From PVC group bacterium (GTDB taxonomy: Bacteria > Verrucomicrobiota > Kiritimatiellia > CAIKKV01), in assembly GCA_945898015.1 (NCBI GenBank), contig CAMDGM010000004.1, positions 1 through 64,000 of the forward strand: DNA of 64,000 nt. Direction: 5' to 3'. Of the stretch, positions 34,244-42,474 are shown one piece after another. A program made the position numbers and the translations under genes. Below the pieces are notes generated by a model. The model was not told the DNA's origin. It saw nothing but the letters and a program-made list of their open reading frames with translations, and ran no database searches. Positions within the stretch are counted from its first letter, which is position 1, and every line of letters begins with the position of its first letter.

Positions 34244-35479
34244 TGGCTGGGTCACGACATTTCCACGTTTGACGATCAGGGGCTGGGCAAGGAGCCGGCC
34301 ATGCTGGCGGCCGACCAAAACGCCTACCCGTTGCTGCTGGATGCCACGAACGTGTGGGTGAAGCCGCCCGAATGGGTGCGGGACTGGGCTGTGGCGGTCA
34401 CGAACTGGGACGCCTCCGCGGCCTCGAGTCTCGTGCAGTCCAATGCCGAATTCTACGCGCGGGTGGACAAGGCCCTGGCTCGTGAATCGTTCCAATCTCC
34501 GATTATACACAACTTTACGGATCTGATGCCTGGGATCGTATCCTATCGGGACATGGGCCGGTTGCTGAGGGTCAAGAGCGAATGGCATCTGAGACGAGGT
34601 GAGAAGGCGGCGGCCGTGGATGCGGCGGTCAAGCTGGTCCTCCTGGGGCACTTGATTGAGTCGGAAAACGGGAGCCTGATCGAATACCTGGTCGGGATTG
34701 CGATCAAAACCATGGGGCTGGACCAGGTTCTGGCCGTAGGTCTGGCACTTGACAGTCCCGAGTCGGTGCGGGTGCTGGGGAAACTATTGGAGTCTTACCG
34801 GGATGAGGCCGCCGGCTTTGAGCGGGCCATGCGGGCGGAATACCGATTCCAGGCAGGTGTGATTGATCAATTGGTCGGTGGCGATCTGACATTCCTGCAA
34901 CTTATGCAAGTCAATGAAGGCAACATGGACGTATCACATAAACCCGGCGCCTGGATGCCGGGCTGGATGCGCCGGGGGTTGATCCGGCTTGTGCTGCATC
35001 CGAACAGAACCAAGCAACAGCTTGCGGAGTATGACGCCGAGTTGATCGCCGGTGGAACCCATTCGCTTCAGAAGGCGTTCGGACCGCGGGTGGTGGCGGG
35101 CAGGGCGTACGCGAAGGATTTCGAGAAGGGCGGGATTGTTCGGCTGATGCATCGCAATCCGGTGGGGCTGATTTTGGTGCCCATCATGCTGTCGTCCCTG
35201 GATCTGATCCGGGAAAAAACAGCGCAAGTAGAAGGCAAGGCGAGTGGCGTGCGCCTGGTTCTGGCCTTACGGGCGTATGAGATGGAGAAGAAAACGCGGC
35301 CGGACAAGCTGGAGGCGCTGGCGCCGGATTATGTGCCGGCCCTCCCGCGCGATCCATTTGATGGGGCGCCGTCGTTCCGCTATGATGCGGCCCAGCGGCG
35401 GGTGTATGCCGTGGGGACGGATTTCAAGGACGACGGCGGGGACGAGGGGAAGGATAGGGTCTGGCATTTTGGGGAGTAG
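34154..35479 (+). CDS. Exported protein of unknown function with duplicated N-terminus
   Basis: 441 residues from the ATG at 34154, or 426 from the second copy at 34199; the track start at 34130 has no supporting site. The signal-type sequence MKRSIFVLALIAAA is repeated in tandem, so either start could give export. The body is mostly alpha-helical. The C-terminus, with RPDKLEALAPDYVPALPRDPF and a DGGDEGKDRVW ending, resembles the end of uncharacterised PVC proteins and of pseudopilin-like C-termini. No catalytic motif is recognised. It is flanked upstream by two intergenic repeats. Confidence 0.65.
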   Translation: MKRSIFVLALIAAASMKRSIFVLALIAAATWLGHDISTFDDQGLGKEPAMLAADQNAYPLLLDATNVWVKPPEWVRDWAVAVTNWDASAASSLVQSNAEFYARVDKALARESFQSPIIHNFTDLMPGIVSYRDMGRLLRVKSEWHLRRGEKAAAVDAAVKLVLLGHLIESENGSLIEYLVGIAIKTMGLDQVLAVGLALDSPESVRVLGKLLESYRDEAAGFERAMRAEYRFQAGVIDQLVGGDLTFLQLMQVNEGNMDVSHKPGAWMPGWMRRGLIRLVLHPNRTKQQLAEYDAELIAGGTHSLQKAFGPRVVAGRAYAKDFEKGGIVRLMHRNPVGLILVPIMLSSLDLIREKTAQVEGKASGVRLVLALRAYEMEKKTRPDKLEALAPDYVPALPRDPFDGAPSFRYDAAQRRVYAVGTDFKDDGGDEGKDRVWHFGE

Positions 35480-35489
35480 AAAGGCGATA

Positions 35490-35507
35490 ACGGCGGAGGA
35501 CCGCCGT
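35490..35507. terminator. Weak hairpin between convergent genes
   Basis: A 7-bp stem acggcgg-agga-ccgccgt lies between two convergent genes but has no T tract, so termination is uncertain. Confidence 0.3.
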
Positions 35508-35514
35508 GTCCCTC

Positions 35515-36762
35515 TTACACGGAGCTGCCGCAACAGGATTTGAATTTCCTGCCGCTGCCGCAGGGGCAGGGGCTGTTCCGTCCGGCGGCGGGGGGGCGGG
35601 CCGGCATGGCCCTTTCAAAGGCCGCGTTCTGCAGGAGGCGGTCGCGGCGGATTTCTTCGGCCAGTTTCTGGAAGCGGTCCGCCGTGTGGCTGAAAAACCG
35701 CTTCCAGCCCGGGCATAGATAGCTCAGCCGGCCTGGATCGCGCGATCCGGCATAGCGGTGCTTGGGGCAGTCGCCCGCGCACAGGCCCACCCACGCGCAG
35801 GAGTCGCAGGCCGGATTCCACGCGGACTTGCAGGTGCCGAACGTCTTGAACACGGGCGAGTCGAACAAGTTGTCCCAGGAGTCCTGCAGGATGTTGCCCA
35901 GTTTCAGATCGGGCTCGGCAAAAAAATCGCAGGGATACACATCGCCGTTGTGCTCCACCAGGAAATACTGGCGGCAATCGCGACCCATGTGGCAGACATT
36001 GGACTGACCCTCCACCAGACGGAAGAGGATCGAGTCGAAGAGCCGGATGGAGACCCGGCGCGTGTCCGAGCGGTGCCAGAGGTCGAAGAGGGTGCAGAGG
36101 AACTCGCCCCACACCTCGGGTTTGACGCTGAAGGGGAGAGGGTTGCCCCGGGGATCGAACTCCACGCAGGGAATGTATTGGTGGAACAGGTGGCCGTCCG
36201 CCAGCAGATGCCGATACACGGCTTCCGGTTGGCGCGAGTTGAGGTCGTTCACCAGGGTCAGGATGTTGAACTCCACCGCGTGCCGGCGCAGGCAGGCGAT
36301 TCCGTCCTGAACTCGGGCGTGGGTGGGCCGGCCGTCGGCGGTGACGCGGTGGGGGTCGTGGAGTTCCGGGGGGCCGTCGAGGCTGATGCCGAGCAGGAAG
36401 TGGTAAGCGGCGAGGTGGGCGGCAAAGGCGTCGTCGAGCAGCGTGCCGTTGGTCTGGAGCCCGTTGGCCACCACGGCGCCGGGCCGGCCGTATTGTTTCT
36501 GCAATCCGGTGACTTTTTGGAAGAAATCGAGGCCCATCAGGGTGGGTTCGCCGCCCTGCCAGCCGAAGGCATATTGGGGCTGGTCGGTGGCCATGTAGGA
36601 GGCCACGAGGCGGTCCAGCACGGCCTCAGACATGCGGTGGCGGGGGGATTCGGGGTAGAGCGCCGCCTTGCCCAGATAGAAACAGTAGTCGCAACGGAGG
36701 TTGCAGTCGGCCCCCGCGGGCTTGATGAGCAGCGAAAAAGGAGGATGGCGGGGCGTTGGCAT
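35515..36762 (-). CDS. Anaerobic sulfatase-maturase-type radical SAM protein with C-terminal SEC-C motif
   Basis: The start is set at the ATG at 36762 (MPTPRHPPFSLLIKP, 415 residues); the longer track ORF reads antisense to the next gene. Radical SAM motif CNLRCDYCFYLGK, then GWQGGEPTLMG, QTNGTLLDD and LGISLDGPPELHD. The SPASM region has CHMGRDCRQYFLVEHNGDVYPCDFF and CDSCAWVGLCAGDCPKHRY, the anSME pattern. These enzymes oxidise a Cys or Ser of sulfatases to formylglycine. The extra C-terminus GRNSPCPCGSGRKFKSCCG is a SEC-C zinc motif. No sulfatase gene is in the window. Confidence 0.88.
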   Translation of the reverse strand: MPTPRHPPFSLLIKPAGADCNLRCDYCFYLGKAALYPESPRHRMSEAVLDRLVASYMATDQPQYAFGWQGGEPTLMGLDFFQKVTGLQKQYGRPGAVVANGLQTNGTLLDDAFAAHLAAYHFLLGISLDGPPELHDPHRVTADGRPTHARVQDGIACLRRHAVEFNILTLVNDLNSRQPEAVYRHLLADGHLFHQYIPCVEFDPRGNPLPFSVKPEVWGEFLCTLFDLWHRSDTRRVSIRLFDSILFRLVEGQSNVCHMGRDCRQYFLVEHNGDVYPCDFFAEPDLKLGNILQDSWDNLFDSPVFKTFGTCKSAWNPACDSCAWVGLCAGDCPKHRYAGSRDPGRLSYLCPGWKRFFSHTADRFQKLAEEIRRDRLLQNAAFERAMPARPPAAGRNSPCPCGSGRKFKSCCGSSV

Positions 36763-36855
36763 AAGACTAAATAGAATACCATGCCGAAAGGCTGGACGTA
36801 AATAGGCAAAAATGCGAGACTGTCCGCCTTGACTGGGGTTGTTGGAGGACCACTT

Positions 36856-37764
36856 GTGGGCATCAAACAGGAAATTCCAAAACGGCAATATTATATGTTT
36901 GTCGTGGCAGAGTTTCTTTGCCGATTGTTTCCCCGTCGTTTTTGTTACTGGCTGGGTTTGCGGTTGTCGGACACCTTTTACCGGTCGGACGTGCGGGCCC
37001 GGAAGGCGGTCCGGGCCAACCTGCGCCGGGTGACCGATCATCTCGGGATGAATCTGGATGACGCGGCTTTGGAGCAGATGGTGCGCCGGGTCTTTCAGGG
37101 CTTTGCCAAATACCTGGTGGATTTTATCAGCCTGGGGCACATGACCCAGGCCGAGGCTGAGGCATTGGTGAAGCTCGAAAATCGGGAAGAGATCGAAAAG
37201 GTTAAGGCGTTGAACCGGGGCGCCCTGCTGGTGACAGCGCATCTAGGCAACTGGGAACTGGCGGGGGCGGTGATGGTGTCGCTGGGGTATCCGATCACGG
37301 CGGTGGCCCATTCGCAGGGGGCGAAGAAGTTGGACAATCTTTTCCTGAGTTATCGCCGCAAGCGAGGCATTACGGTGCTGCCGCTGGGGCTGATGGTGGT
37401 GCGCCAGTTGCTGGAGGTGCTGGAGAAGGGCGAGTTTGTGGCCCTGTTGGCGGACCGGGATTACACCCCGCGCAACCAGCCGGTGGACTTTTTCGGATCG
37501 CCGGCCAGTCTTCCCCGGGGTCCGGCGTGGATCAGCAGCCACTACAAGGTTCCGATCCTGCCTGGCTTTCTGTTGCGCCAGGAGGACGACACGTTTGTGA
37601 TGAGGATGTATCCCATCCTCAACGCGGAGGGCGACCAGGACGAGGAGTCGCTGCACCGGCAGTTGCGGGATGTGTTGCAGGACGGCATTCGCCGGGATCC
37701 GGGCCAGTGGTTCATGTTCGAGGATTTGTGGGATGGCAATCCCTATCGGGGTTGGTATCGGTAA
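36856..37764 (+). CDS. LpxL/HtrB-family lipid A acyltransferase
   Basis: The start is set at the GTG at 36856 (302 residues), 6 bases after GGAGGA; the track start lacks a ribosome-binding site. The acyltransferase motif HLGNWELAG (about residues 122-130) and DRDYTPRNQPVDFFG are characteristic of LpxL/LpxM enzymes, which add secondary acyl chains to lipid A at the inner membrane. A membrane-associated N-terminal helix is present. It is followed after 10 bases by a GT2 glycosyltransferase, and together they suggest an envelope-lipid role. Confidence 0.85.
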   Translation: MGIKQEIPKRQYYMFVVAEFLCRLFPRRFCYWLGLRLSDTFYRSDVRARKAVRANLRRVTDHLGMNLDDAALEQMVRRVFQGFAKYLVDFISLGHMTQAEAEALVKLENREEIEKVKALNRGALLVTAHLGNWELAGAVMVSLGYPITAVAHSQGAKKLDNLFLSYRRKRGITVLPLGLMVVRQLLEVLEKGEFVALLADRDYTPRNQPVDFFGSPASLPRGPAWISSHYKVPILPGFLLRQEDDTFVMRMYPILNAEGDQDEESLHRQLRDVLQDGIRRDPGQWFMFEDLWDGNPYRGWYR

Positions 37765-37774
37765 GGGAGGGTTT

Positions 37775-38509
37775 ATGGCGGCACAATCCGGGCGGCGGAG
37801 CGAGCGCGAGATTCGCGGGGCACAACGCGGCTGTGTGCTGATTCCGGGCTATAACGAGGCGGGCCGGATCGGGGCCGTGGCGCGCCGGGTTCTGGAATTT
37901 CTGCCCGATGTGGTGGTGGTGGACGATGGGTCTGCGGATGCCACGGCGGACGAGGCGCGCGCCGCAGGCGTGGCGGTGCTGCGGCACGAGGTGAACCAGG
38001 GCAAGGGCGCCGCGCTGGCCACGGGCTTTGCGTATGCCCGGGCCAAGGGGTTTGCCTGGGTGATCACGCTGGATGCGGACGGGCAGCACGATCCGGCGGA
38101 TATTCCCCGGTTTGTGGAGGCGTATGTGCGGACGGGCATCCCGGTGCTGGTGGGCAACCGGATGGGGGATACCGCGACCATGCCGCGCATCCGGCGCTGG
38201 ACGAACACCTACATGAGCAACCTGCTCAGTCGCGAGATGGGCCAGTATGTGCCCGACACGCAGTGCGGGTACCGGCTGTATCGCATCGATGTGCTGCCGT
38301 TCCTGGAGTCGCACTCCACCCGGTTTGCGGCGGAATCGGAATCGCTGTTGAATGTGGCGGCGCGGGGCCTGACGATCGGGCCCGTGCCGATTTCGGTGAT
38401 TTACCTGGAAGGGCGGGAGAGCCACATCCATCCGTTCCGGGACACGATCCGTTTCTTTTCCATGCTGTCGGACTATCGCCGCCGCCATCGGCACCCCTCG
38501 GACGAATGA
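37775..38509 (+). CDS. Family 2 glycosyltransferase (dolichol-phosphate-mannose-synthase-like)
   Basis: The start is the ATG at 37775 behind GGGAGGG (244 residues). GT-A fold motifs: LIPGYNEAGRIG, VVVVDDGSADAT, the DXD-type LDADGQHDP, and QCGYRLYR. No C-terminal membrane segments are seen. It probably transfers a sugar to a lipid carrier or envelope lipid. Cotranscribed with the upstream acyltransferase. Confidence 0.85.
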   Translation: MAAQSGRRSEREIRGAQRGCVLIPGYNEAGRIGAVARRVLEFLPDVVVVDDGSADATADEARAAGVAVLRHEVNQGKGAALATGFAYARAKGFAWVITLDADGQHDPADIPRFVEAYVRTGIPVLVGNRMGDTATMPRIRRWTNTYMSNLLSREMGQYVPDTQCGYRLYRIDVLPFLESHSTRFAAESESLLNVAARGLTIGPVPISVIYLEGRESHIHPFRDTIRFFSMLSDYRRRHRHPSDE

Positions 38510-38536
38510 CCGGGCGCGGGCCGGTTTTTCTTTTTT
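38509..38536 (+). terminator. Possible terminator after glycosyltransferase
   Basis: A short accgg/ccggt stem (loop gcgcggg) directly at the stop codon is followed by tttttctttttt. The stem is only 5 bp, so confidence is limited. Confidence 0.4.
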
Positions 38537-38558
38537 GCGGGCCGTGAAGCCTTTTCCT

Positions 38559-38586
38559 TTGACTATTTTCCGGAATCCGGTATCTT
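38559..38586 (+). promoter_or_regulatory. Candidate promoter of tRNA-Pro
   Basis: TTGACT (38559-38564), 16-base spacer, TATCTT (38581-38586), 31 bases before the tRNA. Confidence 0.45.
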
Positions 38587-38617
38587 ACTTGCCTGTTTGT
38601 TTTGGCATCTTGTTTTT

Positions 38618-38694
38618 CGGGGCGTAGCGCAGACTGGTAGCGCGTTTGGTTCGGGACCAAAAGGTCGAGGGTTCAAATCCCTCCGCCCCGACCA
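38618..38694 (+). tRNA. tRNA-Pro (anticodon CGG)
   Basis: A 77-base cloverleaf folds cleanly: acceptor CGGGGCG/CGCCCCG, D stem GCGC/GCGC, anticodon stem TTTGG/CCAAA with loop TTCGGGA (CGG at 38652-38654), T arm GAGGG-TTCAAAT-CCCTC, discriminator A and encoded CCA. It reads CCG proline codons. A tyrosine recombinase begins 165 bases downstream, so its 3-prime end is a likely integration site. Confidence 0.95.
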
Positions 38695-38699
38695 TCTGT

Positions 38700-38734
38700 A
38701 ACCTCAAGAACACTAATGTTCTTGAGGTTTTTTG
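38700..38734 (+). terminator. Rho-independent terminator after tRNA-Pro
   Basis: A perfect 13-bp stem aacctcaagaaca-ctaa-tgttcttgaggtt followed by a T run, 5 bases after the tRNA. Confidence 0.9.
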
Positions 38735-38794
38735 TTGCTCAAAAAAGGAAGCATAATTGAACCCAAATAAAAATGGCTATAATTTGGCGTTTCT

Positions 38795-38824
38795 TTGACA
38801 CTTTGCCCCTTTTCTGCATAATAT
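38795..38824 (+). promoter_or_regulatory. Candidate promoter of the integrase
   Basis: TTGACA (38795-38800), 18-base spacer, TAATAT (38819-38824); the ATG with CAGGAG upstream follows at 38859. Confidence 0.5.
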
Positions 38825-38858
38825 TTCATGGCGTTTCATTCCGTTCAGGAGTTTTCAA

Positions 38859-40451
38859 ATGGCATCTTTGGAAATGCGGAAGGATTCAAAATGGTGGTAC
38901 GGGCGCTGGCGTGCCCGGAACCAGCTTTATGTCCGGAACCTCGATGTCGTGATCGATGGCATACGCCCCGCTTCCGTCAAACAGACCAGCGACCGCCGAT
39001 TCGAAGCGTCCCGAGCCATCGCCATGGCGAAGCTTAATGAATTGGTGGGGCAATCCAAGAATCGGCGTGCGGAAGAGCTGGTCCAGACGCTTCATGAGAT
39101 TCGGACGGGCTCCCGTGTCGGCGCCATTGCGATCGACCAGATGTACGATCGATGGATCCGGATTCCCAGGCGCCGAGGTCGTCTGAGCGAAACCTACAAA
39201 CAGGTGGCCGAAACCATTTTCACCCGTTTCCGAGAGTTCCTCGCAGAGCAGCATCCGGATGTGCGGGAGATGGGCCAGGTGACTCACGCGATGGCCATCG
39301 CTTTCATAGTCGCCGAGGAAAACCGTGAAGTCGCCGGCCGAACCCTCAACTCGGTGTTGAGCTTGCTTAAGGGCGCGTTTCATAACCTGCGCCGGGAAGG
39401 CGGGTTCATCGAGAATCCGTTCGATGGGATTGTCACCAGAGACGAGGAGACGATCCATCGCAAGCCGTTCTCGGTGGAAGAAATTCGTGCGATCGTGGAT
39501 GCCGCGCAGCAGAACGACTTGTTCCGGAATCTTATCATCACGGGACTTTGCACGGCGATGCGGCGCGGCGACGTGTGCCAGTTGAAGTGGGCTGACGTGA
39601 ATTTGGCGAAGCGGATGATCAGCGTGAAGACGGCCAAAACGGGGGAACGGGTTTGGATCCCGATCTTCCCCTTGCTGTATGACGAATTAAGCAAGCTGCC
39701 GCACGAGGGGGAGTATTGCTTTCCGGAAGCCGCCTGGCTTTACCAAAGGAAGCCCGACGACGTCAATCGCCGGCTGAATGCCGTATTCCGTGCGGCCGGA
39801 TTTGTCGAACTCGATGAAGAGGGGAAGGTCCGGGCCAGCGAGCCGAACATCGTCGCACCCGAAGCACTGGCGAAGGCCCGTGAGGCGCTGGGACGCATAG
39901 ACCCCAGGACATACACCCGAAAGGTGCGGGAAAACCTCCTGCGCGTGTTCGACCTTTATGCCTCGGGGCTGGCTTACAATGCGCTTGCTCCGAAACTGGG
40001 GATAAGCAAGGGATCGGTTTCAAACTATTTGACGCGAATTGAAAAAATTGTGGGATTCCCGATCGTTCGGACGGCCAAGGTTGCGCCGCCGCAGGCGGCT
40101 GATGTGCTGGGGTACTTGCATGAGAAGCGAGAAGGCGGCGCGCACCGGGTCAACATTCACGGATTCCACGCGCTCCGATCAACCTTTGTGACGCTGGCCT
40201 TGACCGCCGGCGTGCCGGTGGAACTCGTTAAAGCGGTCACCGGCCACACGTTGACGGAAACCGTAATCGCGCACTATTTCCGTCCGAACCAGGAGCAGAT
40301 GCGCGCCGCGTTACAGGCCGCCATGCCAAGGCTGCTCATGAACGGGGGGCCGACGCGGGATGAGCAAGTCCGGCAGATTCTCGACGGCATGACCGCGAAG
40401 ACATGGAAAAAAGACCGCGAAAAAGTCCTTGCGTTGCTTGCGGGTGGATAG
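38859..40451 (+). CDS. Tyrosine recombinase/integrase with internal helix-turn-helix insertion
   Basis: 530 residues, longer than the usual 350-400. Catalytic residues are in place: Arg in TAMRRGDVCQL, Lys in KTAKTGERVWIP, HxxR in HALRSTF, His in GHTLTE and Tyr in IAHYFRPN. Between the Lys hairpin and HxxR lies an extra segment of roughly 100 residues (about 325-425) holding a helix-turn-helix (YNALAPKLGISKGSVSNYLTRI). The gene sits just after tRNA-Pro and is probably the integrase of a genomic island. Its 3-prime end is partly duplicated at 42291. Confidence 0.88.
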   Translation: MASLEMRKDSKWWYGRWRARNQLYVRNLDVVIDGIRPASVKQTSDRRFEASRAIAMAKLNELVGQSKNRRAEELVQTLHEIRTGSRVGAIAIDQMYDRWIRIPRRRGRLSETYKQVAETIFTRFREFLAEQHPDVREMGQVTHAMAIAFIVAEENREVAGRTLNSVLSLLKGAFHNLRREGGFIENPFDGIVTRDEETIHRKPFSVEEIRAIVDAAQQNDLFRNLIITGLCTAMRRGDVCQLKWADVNLAKRMISVKTAKTGERVWIPIFPLLYDELSKLPHEGEYCFPEAAWLYQRKPDDVNRRLNAVFRAAGFVELDEEGKVRASEPNIVAPEALAKAREALGRIDPRTYTRKVRENLLRVFDLYASGLAYNALAPKLGISKGSVSNYLTRIEKIVGFPIVRTAKVAPPQAADVLGYLHEKREGGAHRVNIHGFHALRSTFVTLALTAGVPVELVKAVTGHTLTETVIAHYFRPNQEQMRAALQAAMPRLLMNGGPTRDEQVRQILDGMTAKTWKKDREKVLALLAGG

Positions 40452-40471
40452 CACCAGAAGCCGCCAGGCTG

Positions 40472-41383
40472 CTACAAACCCAGGGCCGTCTTAAGCTTTG
40501 CCAATGCCGTCTTGCGCTTGTCCGCTTCCATCCGACGGATGTTCTGGAGCTTCCATTGCAACGCCGGCAGTTCGCGCAGATGCGCGATCCCGAGCGCGTC
40601 CCATTGCGGTTCGCCTTGCTTCATGGACACGAGAAAGCGTTTCTCATCCGCATCGAGTTCCTCACGAATCAGGGACACCAGTTTTTCTCGTGTTTCGCAT
40701 AGAGCTTGGACCGGCACCGCGTCGCGGGTCATGCCGGCAAATTCGTCCGCATAGACCTTCGCGATGTCTTTGAACTGCGGATCAAGCAACTCGTGCATGG
40801 GCCGGTCGTGCGAAGCCAGGTACACCACGAAGGCGCGTCTGACCTGTGGCGTCAGGCCCTCGTTTGCCAGGAGGAGGTGCACGTCGTACAAGTCCCGCGG
40901 ATGCTGCCGATCCAGTGCGGCACACAATTTGCCGCCGTAGATATCGGCCAGGGAAAGCGTCTGTGCAGCCACGAACAGTTCGAAGAACGTCTGCGCCTCT
41001 ACACACAGATCCCGCGCCTCCGGCGGATAGACACTCCCGCGCAGGACCTGGTTCGGCTCGATTTTGATTTGGACCTCGTCCAGCGAAACCGCGAGTCTCG
41101 TAGCTGTTCCATGGGACCGGCCGAATTGGACCCGAGCGCCGGCGATCCGATGCGTCACGTCTTTGGCGATGGCCTCCAACGTGCGCGAGATGTCGGCCAA
41201 CGCCTCCTCGCGTCCGGACAACGGCAGATAGGTCAGGTCAATGTCCACCGACAACCGGGGCATGGACCGGAGAAACAGGTTGATGGCCGTCCCGCCCTTG
41301 AGGGCGAAGCAGGGCTGCTTGCCGATCTCGGGGAGACATCGCAACAGCAACTTCGCCTGCCGAACATAAACGGGGTCAAACAT
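40472..41383 (-). CDS. AbiEii-type nucleotidyltransferase toxin
   Basis: The start is set at the ATG at 41383 (MFDPVYVRQAK, 303 residues); the longer track ORF runs into the antitoxin gene. The nucleotidyltransferase motif ALKGGTAINLF...RLSVDIDLTYL (GG[T/S], DxD) near residues 25-50 defines the family. In AbiE systems such toxins modify tRNA or other RNA, giving abortive infection or plasmid stability. The 8-base overlap with the upstream AbiEi gene supports a coupled pair. Confidence 0.88.
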   Translation of the reverse strand: MFDPVYVRQAKLLLRCLPEIGKQPCFALKGGTAINLFLRSMPRLSVDIDLTYLPLSGREEALADISRTLEAIAKDVTHRIAGARVQFGRSHGTATRLAVSLDEVQIKIEPNQVLRGSVYPPEARDLCVEAQTFFELFVAAQTLSLADIYGGKLCAALDRQHPRDLYDVHLLLANEGLTPQVRRAFVVYLASHDRPMHELLDPQFKDIAKVYADEFAGMTRDAVPVQALCETREKLVSLIREELDADEKRFLVSMKQGEPQWDALGIAHLRELPALQWKLQNIRRMEADKRKTALAKLKTALGL

Positions 41384-42146
41384 GGGCCGTTTCCTCCGAC
41401 TTCGGAACGGTGATCCGGTATTTCGGGTCATACTGTCCGCCTCGATAGAGAGAGCGTTTTCCCTTTCCGAGGTCGAGGCGCTCGGGCGAAAGCCGGCTGA
41501 CCCATTCATGCCCCGCGGACTCTGCCGCCCAGAGGAAGAGCCGTTTGACTTTGACCGACCGGCAGCTCTCCAGCAGGGATTGCAGAACAGCCGGCCGCAA
41601 TGTGCTTAAACCGCTTATGAGTTCAACCGCATGCGTGATCGCGTCATTCGTGGTGGCCAGAATGAGAACCTCCAGGATCGCGCGTTCCGGTGCGGATATC
41701 CGGACCGAGAACTCACCGCTCTTGAGTTCCGTGAACCCAACCGGATCGGCCGATTCGAAGAGCCTCAGGCTGTGATGTCGGATGCGCACACCCCAAGCGC
41801 GCTGAATGAACCATTCGGGCAGTTTCTCCCGGGGTTCACTGAAAAGGGTGACCACGGAGTCAACGCCCAGAGGCAGATAGTGCCCCAAACCGTTCAACGA
41901 CAACGCCGTGCCGCCTCCCGCATACACGCTGAGCCCCAGTTGAGTCTGAAGCGAGTAAACACCCCCGAGCCAGTCCACCGTGTCTCCGGTGCGCAAGAAA
42001 GCTCCACGGCCTATGGACTGGATCCAGCCGGATGCGCCATAACGCCGAGCCAACTGGCGGGACACGCCGTGCTTGTATAACCATGGCGATGTCGCCACGG
42101 CGCCCTTTGGCCATTGCATCAGTAGTTGGTTTATCTTGGTCTTCAT
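41376..42146 (-). CDS. AbiEi-type antitoxin/transcriptional repressor
   Basis: 256 residues. The N-terminal winged-helix part (MKTKINQLLMQWPKGAVATSPWLYKHGVSRQLARRY in outline) and VYAGGGTALSLNGLGHYL match the AbiEi family, in which the protein both represses its promoter and blocks the toxin. It precedes the toxin in the operon. Palindromes upstream at 42220-42250 are possible binding sites. Confidence 0.85.
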   Translation of the reverse strand: MKTKINQLLMQWPKGAVATSPWLYKHGVSRQLARRYGASGWIQSIGRGAFLRTGDTVDWLGGVYSLQTQLGLSVYAGGGTALSLNGLGHYLPLGVDSVVTLFSEPREKLPEWFIQRAWGVRIRHHSLRLFESADPVGFTELKSGEFSVRISAPERAILEVLILATTNDAITHAVELISGLSTLRPAVLQSLLESCRSVKVKRLFLWAAESAGHEWVSRLSPERLDLGKGKRSLYRGGQYDPKYRITVPKSEETAHV

Positions 42147-42219
42147 GATGAATACTCCAGGTTTACATCAGCGACTTGCAATGAACCGTCGTTGGGCATT
42201 AGTTCGAAATGATGCAGAT

Positions 42220-42250
42220 AATGTATACATTAGATTTACAAAAGTAAATC
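42220..42250 (-). promoter_or_regulatory. Palindromic operator region of the AbiE module
   Basis: The perfect 12-bp palindrome aatgtatacatt (42220-42231) and the inverted repeat gatttac-aaaa-gtaaatc (42233-42250) lie side by side, 74 bases upstream of the AbiEi ATG. On the minus strand TTTACT and TACATT with a 17-base spacer overlap them, consistent with autorepression. Confidence 0.5.
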
Positions 42251-42290
42251 AATAAAGAACAGAAGAGCGGGGACGCTTGATCGGGCCACA

Positions 42291-42347
42291 GCGTTGCAGT
42301 CCGCCATGCCAAGGTTGCTCATGAACGGGGTGCCGACGCGCTCTTAG
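42291..42347 (+). pseudogene. Remnant of an integrase 3-prime end
   Basis: Bases 42291-42340 match the integrase gene at 40308-40357 in 46 of 50 positions, and the reading frame is kept (ALQSAMPRLLMNG) until a TAG at 42345. It is a diverged fragment of a second integrase copy. Together with the intact gene it flanks the AbiE module as a direct repeat. The remaining 42147-42474 gap holds only this, the AbiE operators and AT-rich sequence. Confidence 0.75.
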
Positions 42348-42474
42348 AAGAATAAGAGCCCCTCCAACCGCCTTTTAATTGCCATGATTGCACAAAACAG
42401 GGGTGTGTTTTGGTATTATATTGATGTTTTTCAGGATATGAGTCATCATCTGAAGTCGAAAGATGAGGTGATCC

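Noticed and set aside
38650-42350. Search for an attR copy of the tRNA-Pro 3-prime end
   Set aside because: No second copy of the last 15-20 tRNA bases was seen in the window, so island boundaries cannot be stated.
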